From RHKX01 sp046330285 (GTDB taxonomy: Bacteria; Actinomycetota; Thermoleophilia; Solirubrobacterales; 70-9): a stretch of 64,000 bases of DNA. Numbering within the stretch: position 1 is the first letter of the stretch; each line of letters begins with the position of its first letter. This document shows, piece by piece, positions 45,602-54,471 of the stretch. The notes under the pieces are model-generated. The model was not told the DNA's origin. It ran no database searches and worked only from the letters and a program-made list of their open reading frames with translations. The translations under genes and the position numbers were made by a program. The stretch lies in the NCBI GenBank assembly GCA_046330285.1, contig JAXLSX010000011.1:53174-117173 (forward strand), read 5' to 3'.

Positions 45602-46204
45602 TCAGCCGAGGAGGCGCTTCGGATCGATCCCGACCGCGTCGCCGAGAACGTCGGCGACCAGCGCCCGGGCCGCCTCGACGTCCATCTCGGGATCGTCGAG
45701 CAATGCCCGTACGCCGGTGCCGTCGAGCATCGCGACGCCGAGGTTGGCGACGCGCTCGACGTCGGTGTCGGCCGCGAACTCGCCGCCGTCGACGCCGGCG
45801 ACCACGACGTCCGCCATCCAGCGCCGGTAGCGGTCGTAGAGCCGCGCTGCGACCGGACGCAGATCGGGCTCGCGGACGGCGCGCAGCCAGAGCTCGACCC
45901 AGAGCACCCACTCGCGCTCCTGCCCGCCGGGGTAGGGAAGGCTGTCGCGGATCGCCGCCGCCAGGGTCTCGACCGCACCCCCCGCTGCGACCTCGGCGCC
46001 GAAGCGCTCGTCGCCCGCCTGCTCGAAGGAGTGGATCAGGGCCTGCTCGAGGAGTTCCTCGCGGGTCGAGAAGTAGTGGTGGACCAGAGAGGTCGAGGCT
46101 CCCGCGCGTTGCGCCACGCGGGCGATGCGAACCTCGTCGATGCCGTCCTCAGCGATCAGCTCGCAGGCGGCCTCGAGAATACGATCTGCTGTCTCGGAGC
46201 TCAC
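45602..46204 (-). CDS. TetR-family regulator (second)
   Basis: 200 residues. HTH at residues 25-50 (IDEVRIARVAQRAGAS then LVHHYFSTREELL) and a C-terminal ligand domain of the BetI group (REWVLWVELWLRAVREPDL). GTG 46204 lies 7 nt after TAGGCT (46217-46212). Divergent from the cupin gene. Best candidate in this window to bind the TTGACC-N4-AGTCAA sites, as it lies in the middle of that regulon, but nothing in the sequence proves it. Confidence 0.88.
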   Translation of the reverse strand: MSSETADRILEAACELIAEDGIDEVRIARVAQRAGASTSLVHHYFSTREELLEQALIHSFEQAGDERFGAEVAAGGAVETLAAAIRDSLPYPGGQEREWVLWVELWLRAVREPDLRPVAARLYDRYRRWMADVVVAGVDGGEFAADTDVERVANLGVAMLDGTGVRALLDDPEMDVEAARALVADVLGDAVGIDPKRLLG

Positions 46205-46211
46205 TGCGCCG

Positions 46212-46217
46212 AGCCTA
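46212..46217 (-). promoter_or_regulatory. -10 box TAGGCT of the second tetR gene
   Basis: Minus strand, 7 nt before GTG 46204. Confidence 0.5.
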
Positions 46218-46238
46218 ACCGCAGCGAAGGAGGTCAGA

Positions 46239-46661
46239 TTGGGTTATCGGAAGCTCATCGCCGGCGATGCGTTCTGGAGGCCGTCGAACCAGATGGGAGT
46301 GCAGAACACCGACCTCGCCAAGCAGCTCGGGGCCGAGCATCTCGGCGCGAGGCTCTGGCGACTCGCGCCGGGCCAGGCATCGACCCGGCACCGCCACATC
46401 CTCACCGAGGAGCTCTACGTCCTGCTCGAGGGCACCGGCCGGATCCGCGTCGACGGCGACCTGCTGACGCTGGCGCCGATGGATTCGCTGCTGGTCGATC
46501 CCGACACCGTCCGCCAGCCGTTCAACGACACCGACGCCGATGCGCTCTGGCTGGTGATGGGCGCCCCGCCCGAGGCCGCGAACACCCTCGAGTTCTCGGC
46601 GGAGACGATGGCGACCCTCTACCCGGACGGCCCGAAGGCGATGCCCCCGGAGCTCGAGTAG
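46239..46661 (+). CDS. Cupin-domain protein
   Basis: 140 residues. Cupin motif 1 LAPGQASTRHRHILTEELYV has the two His and the Glu of a metal site; motif 2 is weaker (DSLLVDPDTVRQPFND). TTG 46239 lies 4 nt after AAGGAGGT, a very strong ribosome binding site. An in-frame ATG upstream would overlap the divergent regulator. Small cupins often act as lyases, oxygenases or ligand sensors; next to a TetR gene, a role in the amine pathway is likely. Confidence 0.8.
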   Translation: MGYRKLIAGDAFWRPSNQMGVQNTDLAKQLGAEHLGARLWRLAPGQASTRHRHILTEELYVLLEGTGRIRVDGDLLTLAPMDSLLVDPDTVRQPFNDTDADALWLVMGAPPEAANTLEFSAETMATLYPDGPKAMPPELE

Positions 46662-46680
46662 TCCCGGGACGCCGCGGCGC

Positions 46681-48276
46681 TCAGCCGTCGGCAAGGACGG
46701 CGTTCGCCGCGTTGCGGCCGTTGGTCGCGATCACGCTGCCGCCCGGGTGGGTGGCGGCGCCGCAGAGGTAGAAGCCCTCGATCGGCGTCCGCGCCGAGAG
46801 GCGCTTCTCCCACATCTGATCGGGCGTCACCTGGCCCTGGAAGATGTTGCCGCCGGTGAGGCCGATCCTTGATTCGATATCGGGCGGGCCGAGCACCTCG
46901 TAGTCGATCAGCCGGTCCTCGATCCCGGGCGCAAACTTGTCGATCAGGTCGATGAACTGGCGCGCGACCTCCTCCCGCCGGGAATCCCAGTCCCCGCTCG
47001 ACAGCTCGTAGGGCGCGTACTGGCCGAAGACCGTCATCGAGTGCTTGCCCTCGGGCGCGGGGCTCGGGTCGAAGCCGGTCTGCGTGTAGACCTCGGCGAA
47101 GCCGACCGCGGGCTCGCCGGCGGCGCAGCGCTCGAAGGCGGCCTGGGCCGAGTCGATTCCGTCGGTGAGTTCGATCATCGCCCGCGCCGGCCACTCGGCG
47201 CCGCCGGCCGCCGTCCAGTTCGGAAGCTCGGAGAGCGCGGCGTTGAACTTGACGACCGGGCTGCGGACGTCCCACTCCTCGAGCCGATCGCGGTAGGCGG
47301 CATCGGCGGTCGCGATCTCGTCGCGGCCGATCAGGTCGAGGACGCGCTTAGGGTCGGCGTTCGAGATGACCGTGCGGGCGCGGATCCGGGTGCCGTCCTC
47401 GAGCTCGACGCCGTCGCCGGGGAGGATCCGGGCGACCGGGACGCCGCAGGCGAGGCTCGCCCCGGCCTCGCGGGCGGCGTCGGCAATCGCGAAGCTGACC
47501 ATGCCCATGCCGCCTTCGACGTAAGCCCAGTTCGAGCCCTGGCCGTCGAGGTCGCCCTGGTGGTGCATCAGCTTGACCGAGGCGGTGCCGGGGTCCTTCG
47601 GGCCCGCCCACGTGCCGATCACACCGCCGCCGAAGAAGGCGTCGTGGAGGCGCTGGTCGCTGAAGTGATCCGACATCACGTCGGCGATCGACGCCTCGAA
47701 GACGAGGTCGATCATCTCCTGGTTGCCGCCGAGCATCGACTCGATCTCGGCCCGGGTCGGGGTCTCCCCCTCCCAAGCGTCGCGCTCGCCGGTGCGCAGC
47801 AGCTTGCGGATGTCGTCGTAGAGCTTCGAGTGCCGCCAGTAGCCGTCGATGTCGGCCTTCGAGACCCCCATCTCCTCGAGGTTCGCCTGAGTGCGGGAGT
47901 CGTCGAGGAACTGGCCGAGCGAGCTGCCGTCGGCGAACGGGATCCACAGGTTCGGGTCCGCGATCCACCAGCGCAGTCCGCGGCGACGAAGCTCGAGGTC
48001 GTCGATCACCCGCTGGTCGAGCAGCCCGAGCACGTAGGCGCAGGGGCTGACGACGAAGCGGTCGTCGTCGAAGGGGCGCTCGAGGGTGCAGGCGCCGCCG
48101 AGGCGCTCGCGGCGCTCGCAGACGAGGACCGAGCGGCCGGCGCGGGCGAGGTAGGCGGCGGCGGTGAGGCCGTTGTGGCCGCCGCCGACGATGACGACGT
48201 CCCAGTCCTTGGATGCGAGCTCGGAGACGGGGGCGGGAAGTCCGACCTCGCCGAGCTGGGCTGCGATCTCGTTCAT
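46681..48276 (-). CDS. PYROXD2-like FAD-dependent oxidoreductase, paralogue A
   Basis: 531 residues. Rossmann start DVVIVGGGHNGLTAAAYLAR (near 28), second FAD segment CERRERLGGACTLERPF, and the C-terminal FAD motif LCGAATHPGGSVIATNGRNA. The family includes phytoene desaturase and the human PYROXD2; the substrates are poorly known. It starts 9 nt after paralogue B and ends the operon that begins with the Rieske oxygenase. The first 80 residues are almost identical to paralogue B, while the rest diverges strongly. Confidence 0.87.
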   Translation of the reverse strand: MNEIAAQLGEVGLPAPVSELASKDWDVVIVGGGHNGLTAAAYLARAGRSVLVCERRERLGGACTLERPFDDDRFVVSPCAYVLGLLDQRVIDDLELRRRGLRWWIADPNLWIPFADGSSLGQFLDDSRTQANLEEMGVSKADIDGYWRHSKLYDDIRKLLRTGERDAWEGETPTRAEIESMLGGNQEMIDLVFEASIADVMSDHFSDQRLHDAFFGGGVIGTWAGPKDPGTASVKLMHHQGDLDGQGSNWAYVEGGMGMVSFAIADAAREAGASLACGVPVARILPGDGVELEDGTRIRARTVISNADPKRVLDLIGRDEIATADAAYRDRLEEWDVRSPVVKFNAALSELPNWTAAGGAEWPARAMIELTDGIDSAQAAFERCAAGEPAVGFAEVYTQTGFDPSPAPEGKHSMTVFGQYAPYELSSGDWDSRREEVARQFIDLIDKFAPGIEDRLIDYEVLGPPDIESRIGLTGGNIFQGQVTPDQMWEKRLSARTPIEGFYLCGAATHPGGSVIATNGRNAANAVLADG

Positions 48277-48285
48277 GGCGGCAGC

Positions 48286-49908
48286 CTAATCGTGGCGGCC
48301 GGGGAGCTCGCCGCCGGTGTCGGCGAGGACCGCCGCGGCGGCGTTGCGGCCGTTCAGCGCGATGACGCTGCCGGCGGGATGGGTCGCCGCTCCGCACAGG
48401 TAGATCCCTTCGACCGGTGTACGTGCGCTCAGCCGTCCCTCCCACATCTGGTCCGGGGTCACCTCGCCCTGGAAGATGTTGCCGCCGGTGAGTCCGATCC
48501 GCGACTCGATGTCGGGCGGGCCGAGCACCTCGTAGTCGGCGAGGACGTCCTCGAAATCGGGCGCGAAGCGGCCGATCAGGTCGATGAACTGGCGGGCGAC
48601 GCCCTCGCGGGCGGAGTCCCAGTCGCCGTCGGCGATGTCGTAGGGCGCGTACTGACCGAAGACGCTCATCAGCTGCTTGCCCTCGGGCGCCGGGCTCGGG
48701 TCGTAGCCGGTCTGGACGTAGATCTCGCCGAACCCGACGGCGGGCTCGCCGGCTGCACAGCGATCGAAGGCCTCCTGGGCCTCGGCCATGGTCCCGCAGA
48801 CGTCGACGGTCGCTCGCGCGGGCCAATCCTCGCCGGGAGCGGCGGTCCAGCTCGGCAACCGGTCGAGCGCGGCGTTGAACTTGACCACGGGGCTGCGGAT
48901 CTTCCACTGCTCGAGCCGGTCGAGGTAGGCGGCATCGGCGGAGCGGACGGCGTCGTTCCCGAGCAGGCGGAGCGTGACCTTCGGGTCGGCGTTGGAGATC
49001 ACCGTCCGGGCGCGGATGGCGGTCCCGTCCTCGAGCTCGATGCCCTCGCCGGGCAGGATCCGGGCGACCGGGAGGCCGCAGGCGAGCGTCGCGCCCGCCT
49101 CCTGTGCGGCGTCGGCGATCGCGAAGCTGATCATGCCCATGCCGCCCTCGACGTAGCCCCAGACCGGTCCCTGATCGCCCATGTCGCCCTGGTAGTGCAT
49201 GAGCTTGATCGAGGCGGTCCCGGGCTCGTGGGGTCCGCCCCAGGTGCCGATGATCCCCTGGCCGTAGAGGGCGGTCTTGAGCCGCTCGTCGTCGAGGTAG
49301 CGATCGAGGACGTCGGCGATCGAGTCCTCGAAGACGAGGGCGATCTTCTCCTCGTCGCCGCCGAGGATCTCCTCGATCTCGCCACGGGTCGGCGTGTCGC
49401 CGAGCCAGGTGTCGCGCTCGCCCTTGCGGAGGAGCTTGCGGACGTCGTCGAACAGCTCCTCGTATGCCCAGTAGCCGTCGATGTCCTTCTGCGCGACGCC
49501 GAGCGCGTCGAGGCTCCTCTGCGTCGCGTCGTCGTCGAGGAACTGGCCGAACGAGGTCCCGTCCTCGAACGGCACCCAGAGGTTCGGATCCGCCATCCAG
49601 TACTTGAAGCCACGCTTGTGGAGCTGCAGCTCGTCGATGACGACGTCGTCCAGCAAACCGACGACGTACGCGCAGGGGCTGACGACGAAGCGGTCGTCGT
49701 CGAAGGGGCGCTCGAGGGTGCAGGCACCGCCGAGGCGCTCGCGGCGCTCGCAGACGAGGACCGAGCGGCCGGCGCGGGCGAGGTAGGCGGCGGCGGTGAG
49801 GCCGTTGTGGCCGCCGCCGACGATGACCACGTCCCAGTCCTTCGATGCGAGCTCGGAGACCGGGGCCGGAAGGCCGACCTCGCCGAGCTGGGCTGCGATG
49901 GGGTTCAT
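48286..49908 (-). CDS. PYROXD2-like FAD-dependent oxidoreductase, paralogue B
   Basis: 540 residues, same domain plan as paralogue A (FAD segment near 28, C-terminal motif LCGAATHPAGSVIALNGRNA). ATG 49908 overlaps the Rieske gene stop as ATGA, so it is translated together with the oxygenase. This coupling makes a joint role in the same oxidation likely; it could even supply or consume the product, but no reductase domain for the oxygenase is present. Confidence 0.87.
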   Translation of the reverse strand: MNPIAAQLGEVGLPAPVSELASKDWDVVIVGGGHNGLTAAAYLARAGRSVLVCERRERLGGACTLERPFDDDRFVVSPCAYVVGLLDDVVIDELQLHKRGFKYWMADPNLWVPFEDGTSFGQFLDDDATQRSLDALGVAQKDIDGYWAYEELFDDVRKLLRKGERDTWLGDTPTRGEIEEILGGDEEKIALVFEDSIADVLDRYLDDERLKTALYGQGIIGTWGGPHEPGTASIKLMHYQGDMGDQGPVWGYVEGGMGMISFAIADAAQEAGATLACGLPVARILPGEGIELEDGTAIRARTVISNADPKVTLRLLGNDAVRSADAAYLDRLEQWKIRSPVVKFNAALDRLPSWTAAPGEDWPARATVDVCGTMAEAQEAFDRCAAGEPAVGFGEIYVQTGYDPSPAPEGKQLMSVFGQYAPYDIADGDWDSAREGVARQFIDLIGRFAPDFEDVLADYEVLGPPDIESRIGLTGGNIFQGEVTPDQMWEGRLSARTPVEGIYLCGAATHPAGSVIALNGRNAAAAVLADTGGELPGRHD

Positions 49909-51080
49909 GCCAGCGCCTCCATGTAACGCTCCGCCACGAGGGTGTCGAAGCGGTGGACGTCGCCCTCGTCGGCCGAGTAGCGGCCGGCGGTGTATCCCTT
50001 CGCTCCCACCCCCTTCTGGGTGAGCTCGCAGACGTACCAGTCCTGGCGGTTCGTCATGTCCCAGAAGTCGGCGGCATCGCTCGGGTCGAAGTCGGGCCGC
50101 GCCATGGTCTCGGGCTCGAAGAACCACTCACACGTCACCTCGGTCCGGTCCGGGGCCTTCGGCCAGAGGGTATGAAGCATCACGTAGTCGGGATGAAGCG
50201 AGACGAGCGCGTTCGGGAACAGCGAGAAGTAGTAGACGGAGTTGATCTCCTTCTCGTCCAGGCCGGCGATCGGCGGGCGGGTGGTCGCATGACCCTCGCC
50301 GGTGCCCATCGTCTCGGCGCCCTCGTTCAGGGTCATCGAGCCACCGCACCAGCGCCCCGCCCCGAACTGCGAGTCGCCGCTGCGGTAGTCGCTGAGCGCG
50401 TTCAGCTGCGGATGGACGCCGGGGCAGTGAAGGCACTCGTTGTAGTTCTCGGCGATGCCCTTCCAGTTGGCGGCCACCTCGTAGACGGTCTCGCGCGCGC
50501 GCTCGAGCGAGCCGACGTGCCAGCGATCGAGGAAGCCGAGCAGGTCGCCGACGTGCTCGGCGGGCTCCGGCGCCGCGCCGCTGAGGTCGGCGAGTACAAG
50601 GCCGCCCACGACCGCGGAGTGGACCTCGATCAGGCCGAAGCAACCGCGGTCGAAATTCTCGACCTCGTCCATATGGGGGGCGGCCACGAGGCTGCCGTCG
50701 AGGTCGTACGACCAGGCGTGGTAGGGGCACTGCATCCGCCGCCTGACCTTGCCCTCGGTCTCCTCGACGAGCTGAGCGCCGCGGTGGCGGCAGACGTTGA
50801 GGAAGACCCGGACCGTGCCGTCGCCGCCGGTCAGGGCGAAGAGACCGGTCGGGCCGATGTCGCGCTTCAGCCAGCTCCCGGGCTCGGCGAGGACCGAGGC
50901 GTGACCGAGGCAGACCCAGCCGGCGCTGAAGATGTTCTCGATCTCCCAGTCGAGGACCCCCTGCTCGACGAAGGCCGCCGGCGGCAGCATCGACGCCCTC
51001 TCGACGGGCTGCAGCGTCGCCCGGACGTCGGCGGGATCGAGGTGGAGGTCGCCGTTCGTCGCGACTGCGGTCGTCGCCAT
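49905..51080 (-). CDS. Rieske non-heme iron oxygenase, quaternary-amine (choline monooxygenase/GbcA) type
   Basis: 391 residues. Rieske [2Fe-2S] ligands CRHRGAQL and CPYHAWSYDLDG (residues about 85-110), then the mononuclear iron site ENYNECLHCPGVHPQL (near 210, two His). SLFPNALVSLHPDYVM is shared with enzymes that oxygenate betaine- and choline-like compounds and N-methyl groups. ATG 51080 has AGGA upstream. No ferredoxin-reductase partner gene is nearby, so electrons must come from elsewhere. Divergent from the second acyl-CoA dehydrogenase with the operator between. Confidence 0.88.
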   Translation of the reverse strand: MATTAVATNGDLHLDPADVRATLQPVERASMLPPAAFVEQGVLDWEIENIFSAGWVCLGHASVLAEPGSWLKRDIGPTGLFALTGGDGTVRVFLNVCRHRGAQLVEETEGKVRRRMQCPYHAWSYDLDGSLVAAPHMDEVENFDRGCFGLIEVHSAVVGGLVLADLSGAAPEPAEHVGDLLGFLDRWHVGSLERARETVYEVAANWKGIAENYNECLHCPGVHPQLNALSDYRSGDSQFGAGRWCGGSMTLNEGAETMGTGEGHATTRPPIAGLDEKEINSVYYFSLFPNALVSLHPDYVMLHTLWPKAPDRTEVTCEWFFEPETMARPDFDPSDAADFWDMTNRQDWYVCELTQKGVGAKGYTAGRYSADEGDVHRFDTLVAERYMEALA

Positions 51081-51123
51081 GTCCTGTCTCTTCCTCTCTG
51101 TCGCTGCCGGAAAATCGTACCGG

Positions 51124-51139
51124 TTGACCTTGTAGTCAA
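51124..51139. promoter_or_regulatory. Operator copy 2, TTGACC-N4-AGTCAA
   Basis: TTGACCTTGTAGTCAA, identical over all 16 bp to the site at 57819. Lies just upstream of TACGAT (51119-51114), the probable -10 of the Rieske operon, and upstream of TATGTT/TAGGGT (51150-51160) on the plus strand. Confidence 0.65.
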
Positions 51140-51206
51140 TCGATCAATCTATGTTAGGGTGCCGGTCAAGTTGGAGAGCGCCACCTACCAGACGGGAGCC
51201 CTTGGC

Positions 51207-52385
51207 ATGGACGAGATTCCCTTCCAGCTCGATGACCGCGCCAGGGACATCCAGTCCCGCGCCCGCGCGTTCACCGAGGACATCCTCTTCCCCCTCGAGG
51301 AGGAGGCTGAGCGACGCGACGGCATCCTTCCCGACGACCTCATCGAGGACATCAAGCGAGCCGCCACCGACGCCGGGCTGACCGGCGGCCTCCACGATCC
51401 GCAGTACGGGGGCCAGGGCTGGAGCCGGCTCGAATGGGCCCTCGTCGAGGAGCAGTGGGGCCGCAGCACCAACGCGATCCACTGGCACGTCCCGAACGCC
51501 TACAACGTCTGGCATCACGCTTCCGAGGCGCAGATCGAGCGCTGGTTGCTCCCGGCGCTGCGCGGGGAGATCCGTGACGCCTACGCGGTGACTGAGCGCG
51601 ACGCCGGCTCCGACCCGAGCCTGATCGCGACCGTCGCCGAGCCGACCGCCGACGGCTACCGGATCAACGGCGAGAAGTGGTTCGTCACGACGGGCGACGT
51701 GGCCGCCGTCTACATCGTCATGGCCAACGTGCTCCAGGACGGGGAGAAGCTGCCGACTCTGTTCGTCATCGATCGCGATGCGCCGGGCGTCGAGATCATC
51801 GACGACCCCGCCTTCACCCACTCCTATCCCGACGGGCACCCGACGATCGTCTTCCGCGACGTCGAGGTCACCGCCGAGGACGCGATCGGCGGCATCGGCG
51901 GAGGCGACGACCTCCAGCGCGCCTGGTTCCTCGAGGAGCGGCTCGGGATCGCGGCTCGCTGCGTCGGCGCGATGTGGCGGCTGCTCGACGAGACCGTCGC
52001 CTGGGCGGCGAGCCGGCAACAGGGTGGCAGCCGGATCCTCGACTACCAGGGCGTCTCGTTCCCGCTCGCCGACTCGGCGGCCGACGCAGCAGCCGGGCGA
52101 CTGCTGATGCTGACCGTCGCCGAGATGGCCGACCGCGGGATCGACCTCAAGGTCGTCCACGGCAAGGCCTCGATGGCCAAGCTGTTCACGAGCGAGAATG
52201 CCTGGCGCTGCGCCGATCGCTGCGTCCAGGCCTTCGGCGGGCGCGGCTACCTGCGCTCGAACGTCGCCGAGCGGTTCCTCCGCGAGCTCCGGGTCGACCG
52301 GATCTGGGAGGGAACCAGCGAGATCCAGCGCCTCGTGACGGTTCGCGGCCTCGAGCGCCGCGGCGTCGAGCGCATGCTTCACTGA
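51207..52385 (+). CDS. Acyl-CoA dehydrogenase (second)
   Basis: 392 residues. Segment YAVTERDAGSDPSLIATVAE and YRINGEKWFVTTGD are the dehydrogenase signatures, and RIWEGTSEIQRLVTVRG carries the catalytic Glu. ATG 51207 follows GGGAG by 8 nt; in-frame GTG 51159 is possible. Only distantly like the first acyl-CoA dehydrogenase, so it probably has another chain or branched substrate. The next gene begins 11 nt downstream. Confidence 0.93.
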   Translation: MDEIPFQLDDRARDIQSRARAFTEDILFPLEEEAERRDGILPDDLIEDIKRAATDAGLTGGLHDPQYGGQGWSRLEWALVEEQWGRSTNAIHWHVPNAYNVWHHASEAQIERWLLPALRGEIRDAYAVTERDAGSDPSLIATVAEPTADGYRINGEKWFVTTGDVAAVYIVMANVLQDGEKLPTLFVIDRDAPGVEIIDDPAFTHSYPDGHPTIVFRDVEVTAEDAIGGIGGGDDLQRAWFLEERLGIAARCVGAMWRLLDETVAWAASRQQGGSRILDYQGVSFPLADSAADAAAGRLLMLTVAEMADRGIDLKVVHGKASMAKLFTSENAWRCADRCVQAFGGRGYLRSNVAERFLRELRVDRIWEGTSEIQRLVTVRGLERRGVERMLH

Positions 52386-52395
52386 TCGCCTGGGC

Positions 52396-54471
52396 ATGAA
52401 CACGGAGGGTCTCTCCCGCCTGCTCGCACCGCGATCGATCGCGGTCGTCGGCGCGACCGACCGCGAGGGCGCCTACGGCGACACCCTGCTCCGCAACCTC
52501 GCCCGCCTCGGATACGACGGCGAGCTCTGGGGCGTCAACCCGAAGCGGGAGCGGATCCGGGACGTCGAGTGCGTGCCGGCGCTGTCGGCCCTGCCCCACG
52601 CCGTCGACGCCGTCGCCGTCGCCGTTCCCGCCCCGGCGGTCCCGGGCGCGATCGAGGATGCGGTCGCGCTCGGCTGCGGCGGTGCCGTCGTCGTCTCCGC
52701 CGGGCTGGGCGAGGTCGAGTCCGGGCGCAAGCTCGAGGCCCGTCTCGTCGCGACGGCGCGGGCCGCGTCTTTCCCGGTCTGCGGGCCGAACGGGAACGGG
52801 ATCGTCAACTTCCCGGCGCGGGCCGGGCTCTGGGGCGACTCGGTGCAGTCGCTGCCCGTCGGCGGCGTCGCGATGATCTCCCAGAGCGGCAACGTGGCCG
52901 TCAACGCCCTCGGCTCGCGGCGCGGGATCGGCTTCCACACGATCGTCTCGACCGGTAACCAGGCGGTCTGCGACGCGAGCGACTGGCTCGGCGCCCTGTG
53001 CGCCGCCGACGGGGTCCGCTCGATCGCGATGTTCCTCGAGGAGGACGGCGACGGGGAGAGGCTGGCGGCCGCACTGGCCGACTGCGCCGAGCGCGGGATC
53101 GGCGTCGTCGTGCTCAAGGTCGGCTCCTCGGAGGCGGGCGCGGGAGCCGCCGCCGCCCACACCGGCTCGCTCGCCGGCGACCAGCGGGTCTTCCGGGCGC
53201 TGATCGAGGAGGCGGGCGCCTGCTGGGCGCGCGAGCCGCACGAGCTGCTCGAGATCGCTCGCGTCCTCGCCGAGCCGAGGGCGCGGCCCGATCGCAGCGG
53301 CGGGCTCGCTTTCCTGACCTGCTCGGGTGGCGACTCCGGCATCGCCGCCGACGAGGCCGACCGCGTCGGGCTCGAGCTGCCGCCGGTCTCGGACGCGACT
53401 CGCGCCGAGCTCGACGGCCTCCTGCCGGAGGCGGCGACGCTCGGCAACCCGCTCGACTACACGTCGCAGATCTGGGGTGAGACGGAACGTCTCGCCGCGA
53501 TCGTCGCCGCCGTCGGCAACGACCCGGCGATCGACCAGATGATCATCTTCCACGACACCCCGGAGGAGCTCTCGGAGGAGACCGAGCCGGAGTGGCGTGC
53601 GACGCGGAACGGGCTGGCCGATGGGGCCGAGCGGTCCACCGCCGTCCCGATCTTCGCCTCCACCCTCCCCGACCTGATCGGCGAGGAGATCATCCGCGAG
53701 CTCTCCGCTCGCGGGATTGCGTCGGTCGGCGGCCTCCACACCGCGGTCCGCTGCGCCGCCGAGCTCCGGCGCCCACCCGGGGACCCGGGCCGGCTCCGCG
53801 ACGTGTCGGCGGCGTCGGCGTCGGCGGCACGCGGCGAAGGCGCCTGGCTCTCGGAGGCCGAGGCGAAGGCCCTCCTCGGCGGCGCCGGCATCCCGGTCCC
53901 GGACGGGCGCGCGGCCGCTGATCCCGCCGCGGCCGCCGCGGCGGCCGATGAGCTCGGTTTCCCGGTCGCCCTGAAGCTCTCCTCACCGGCGATCCAGCAC
54001 AAGAGCGACGCGGGCGCCATCGTCCTCGGACTCGAGAGTGTCGCCGAGGTCGCGGATGCCGCCGGGCGGCTGCTCCACCTCCCACTCGCAGCGAGTGCCG
54101 AGCTCCTGGTCGAGCGGATGGCGGATCCGGGAGTCGAGCTCCTCGTCGCCGCCCGCGCCGACGCCGTCGTCCCGGCGCTCGTGGTCGGCATCGGCGGGAT
54201 CTGGACCGAGGCGCTCGACGACGTCGCGATCATCCCGCTCCCCGCCTCCCCCGACCGAGTCGAGATCGCCCTCCGCGGCCTCCGCGGCGCGGCGCTGCTC
54301 ACCGGCGGTCGCGGCGGCGAGCCGGCCGACATCGCCGCCGTCGCCGCAACGGCGTCGGCCCTCGGCGAGCTCCTGCTCGCCGAGGGCCTCGTGCTGGCCG
54401 AGCTCAATCCGGTCCTCGCCGGTCCGAACGGCTGCGTCGCGGTCGACGCGGTCGCGCGGCGCGGCGCCTAG
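52396..54471 (+). CDS. ADP-forming acyl-CoA synthetase (alpha-beta fusion)
   Basis: 691 residues. Alpha part: CoA-binding fold (RSIAVVGATDREGAYGDTLL), a ligase domain with CGPNGNGIVNF and SQSGNVAVNAL, and the phosphohistidine segment AAAAHTGSLAGD (near 255). Beta part (from about 480): ATP-grasp domain LSEAEAKALLGGAGIPVPDG and KLSSPAIQHKSDAGAIVLG. It converts acyl-CoA plus ADP and phosphate to acid plus ATP, or the reverse. Follows the dehydrogenase in the same operon and gives the pathway an energy-conserving step. Confidence 0.88.
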   Translation: MNTEGLSRLLAPRSIAVVGATDREGAYGDTLLRNLARLGYDGELWGVNPKRERIRDVECVPALSALPHAVDAVAVAVPAPAVPGAIEDAVALGCGGAVVVSAGLGEVESGRKLEARLVATARAASFPVCGPNGNGIVNFPARAGLWGDSVQSLPVGGVAMISQSGNVAVNALGSRRGIGFHTIVSTGNQAVCDASDWLGALCAADGVRSIAMFLEEDGDGERLAAALADCAERGIGVVVLKVGSSEAGAGAAAAHTGSLAGDQRVFRALIEEAGACWAREPHELLEIARVLAEPRARPDRSGGLAFLTCSGGDSGIAADEADRVGLELPPVSDATRAELDGLLPEAATLGNPLDYTSQIWGETERLAAIVAAVGNDPAIDQMIIFHDTPEELSEETEPEWRATRNGLADGAERSTAVPIFASTLPDLIGEEIIRELSARGIASVGGLHTAVRCAAELRRPPGDPGRLRDVSAASASAARGEGAWLSEAEAKALLGGAGIPVPDGRAAADPAAAAAAADELGFPVALKLSSPAIQHKSDAGAIVLGLESVAEVADAAGRLLHLPLAASAELLVERMADPGVELLVAARADAVVPALVVGIGGIWTEALDDVAIIPLPASPDRVEIALRGLRGAALLTGGRGGEPADIAAVAATASALGELLLAEGLVLAELNPVLAGPNGCVAVDAVARRGA

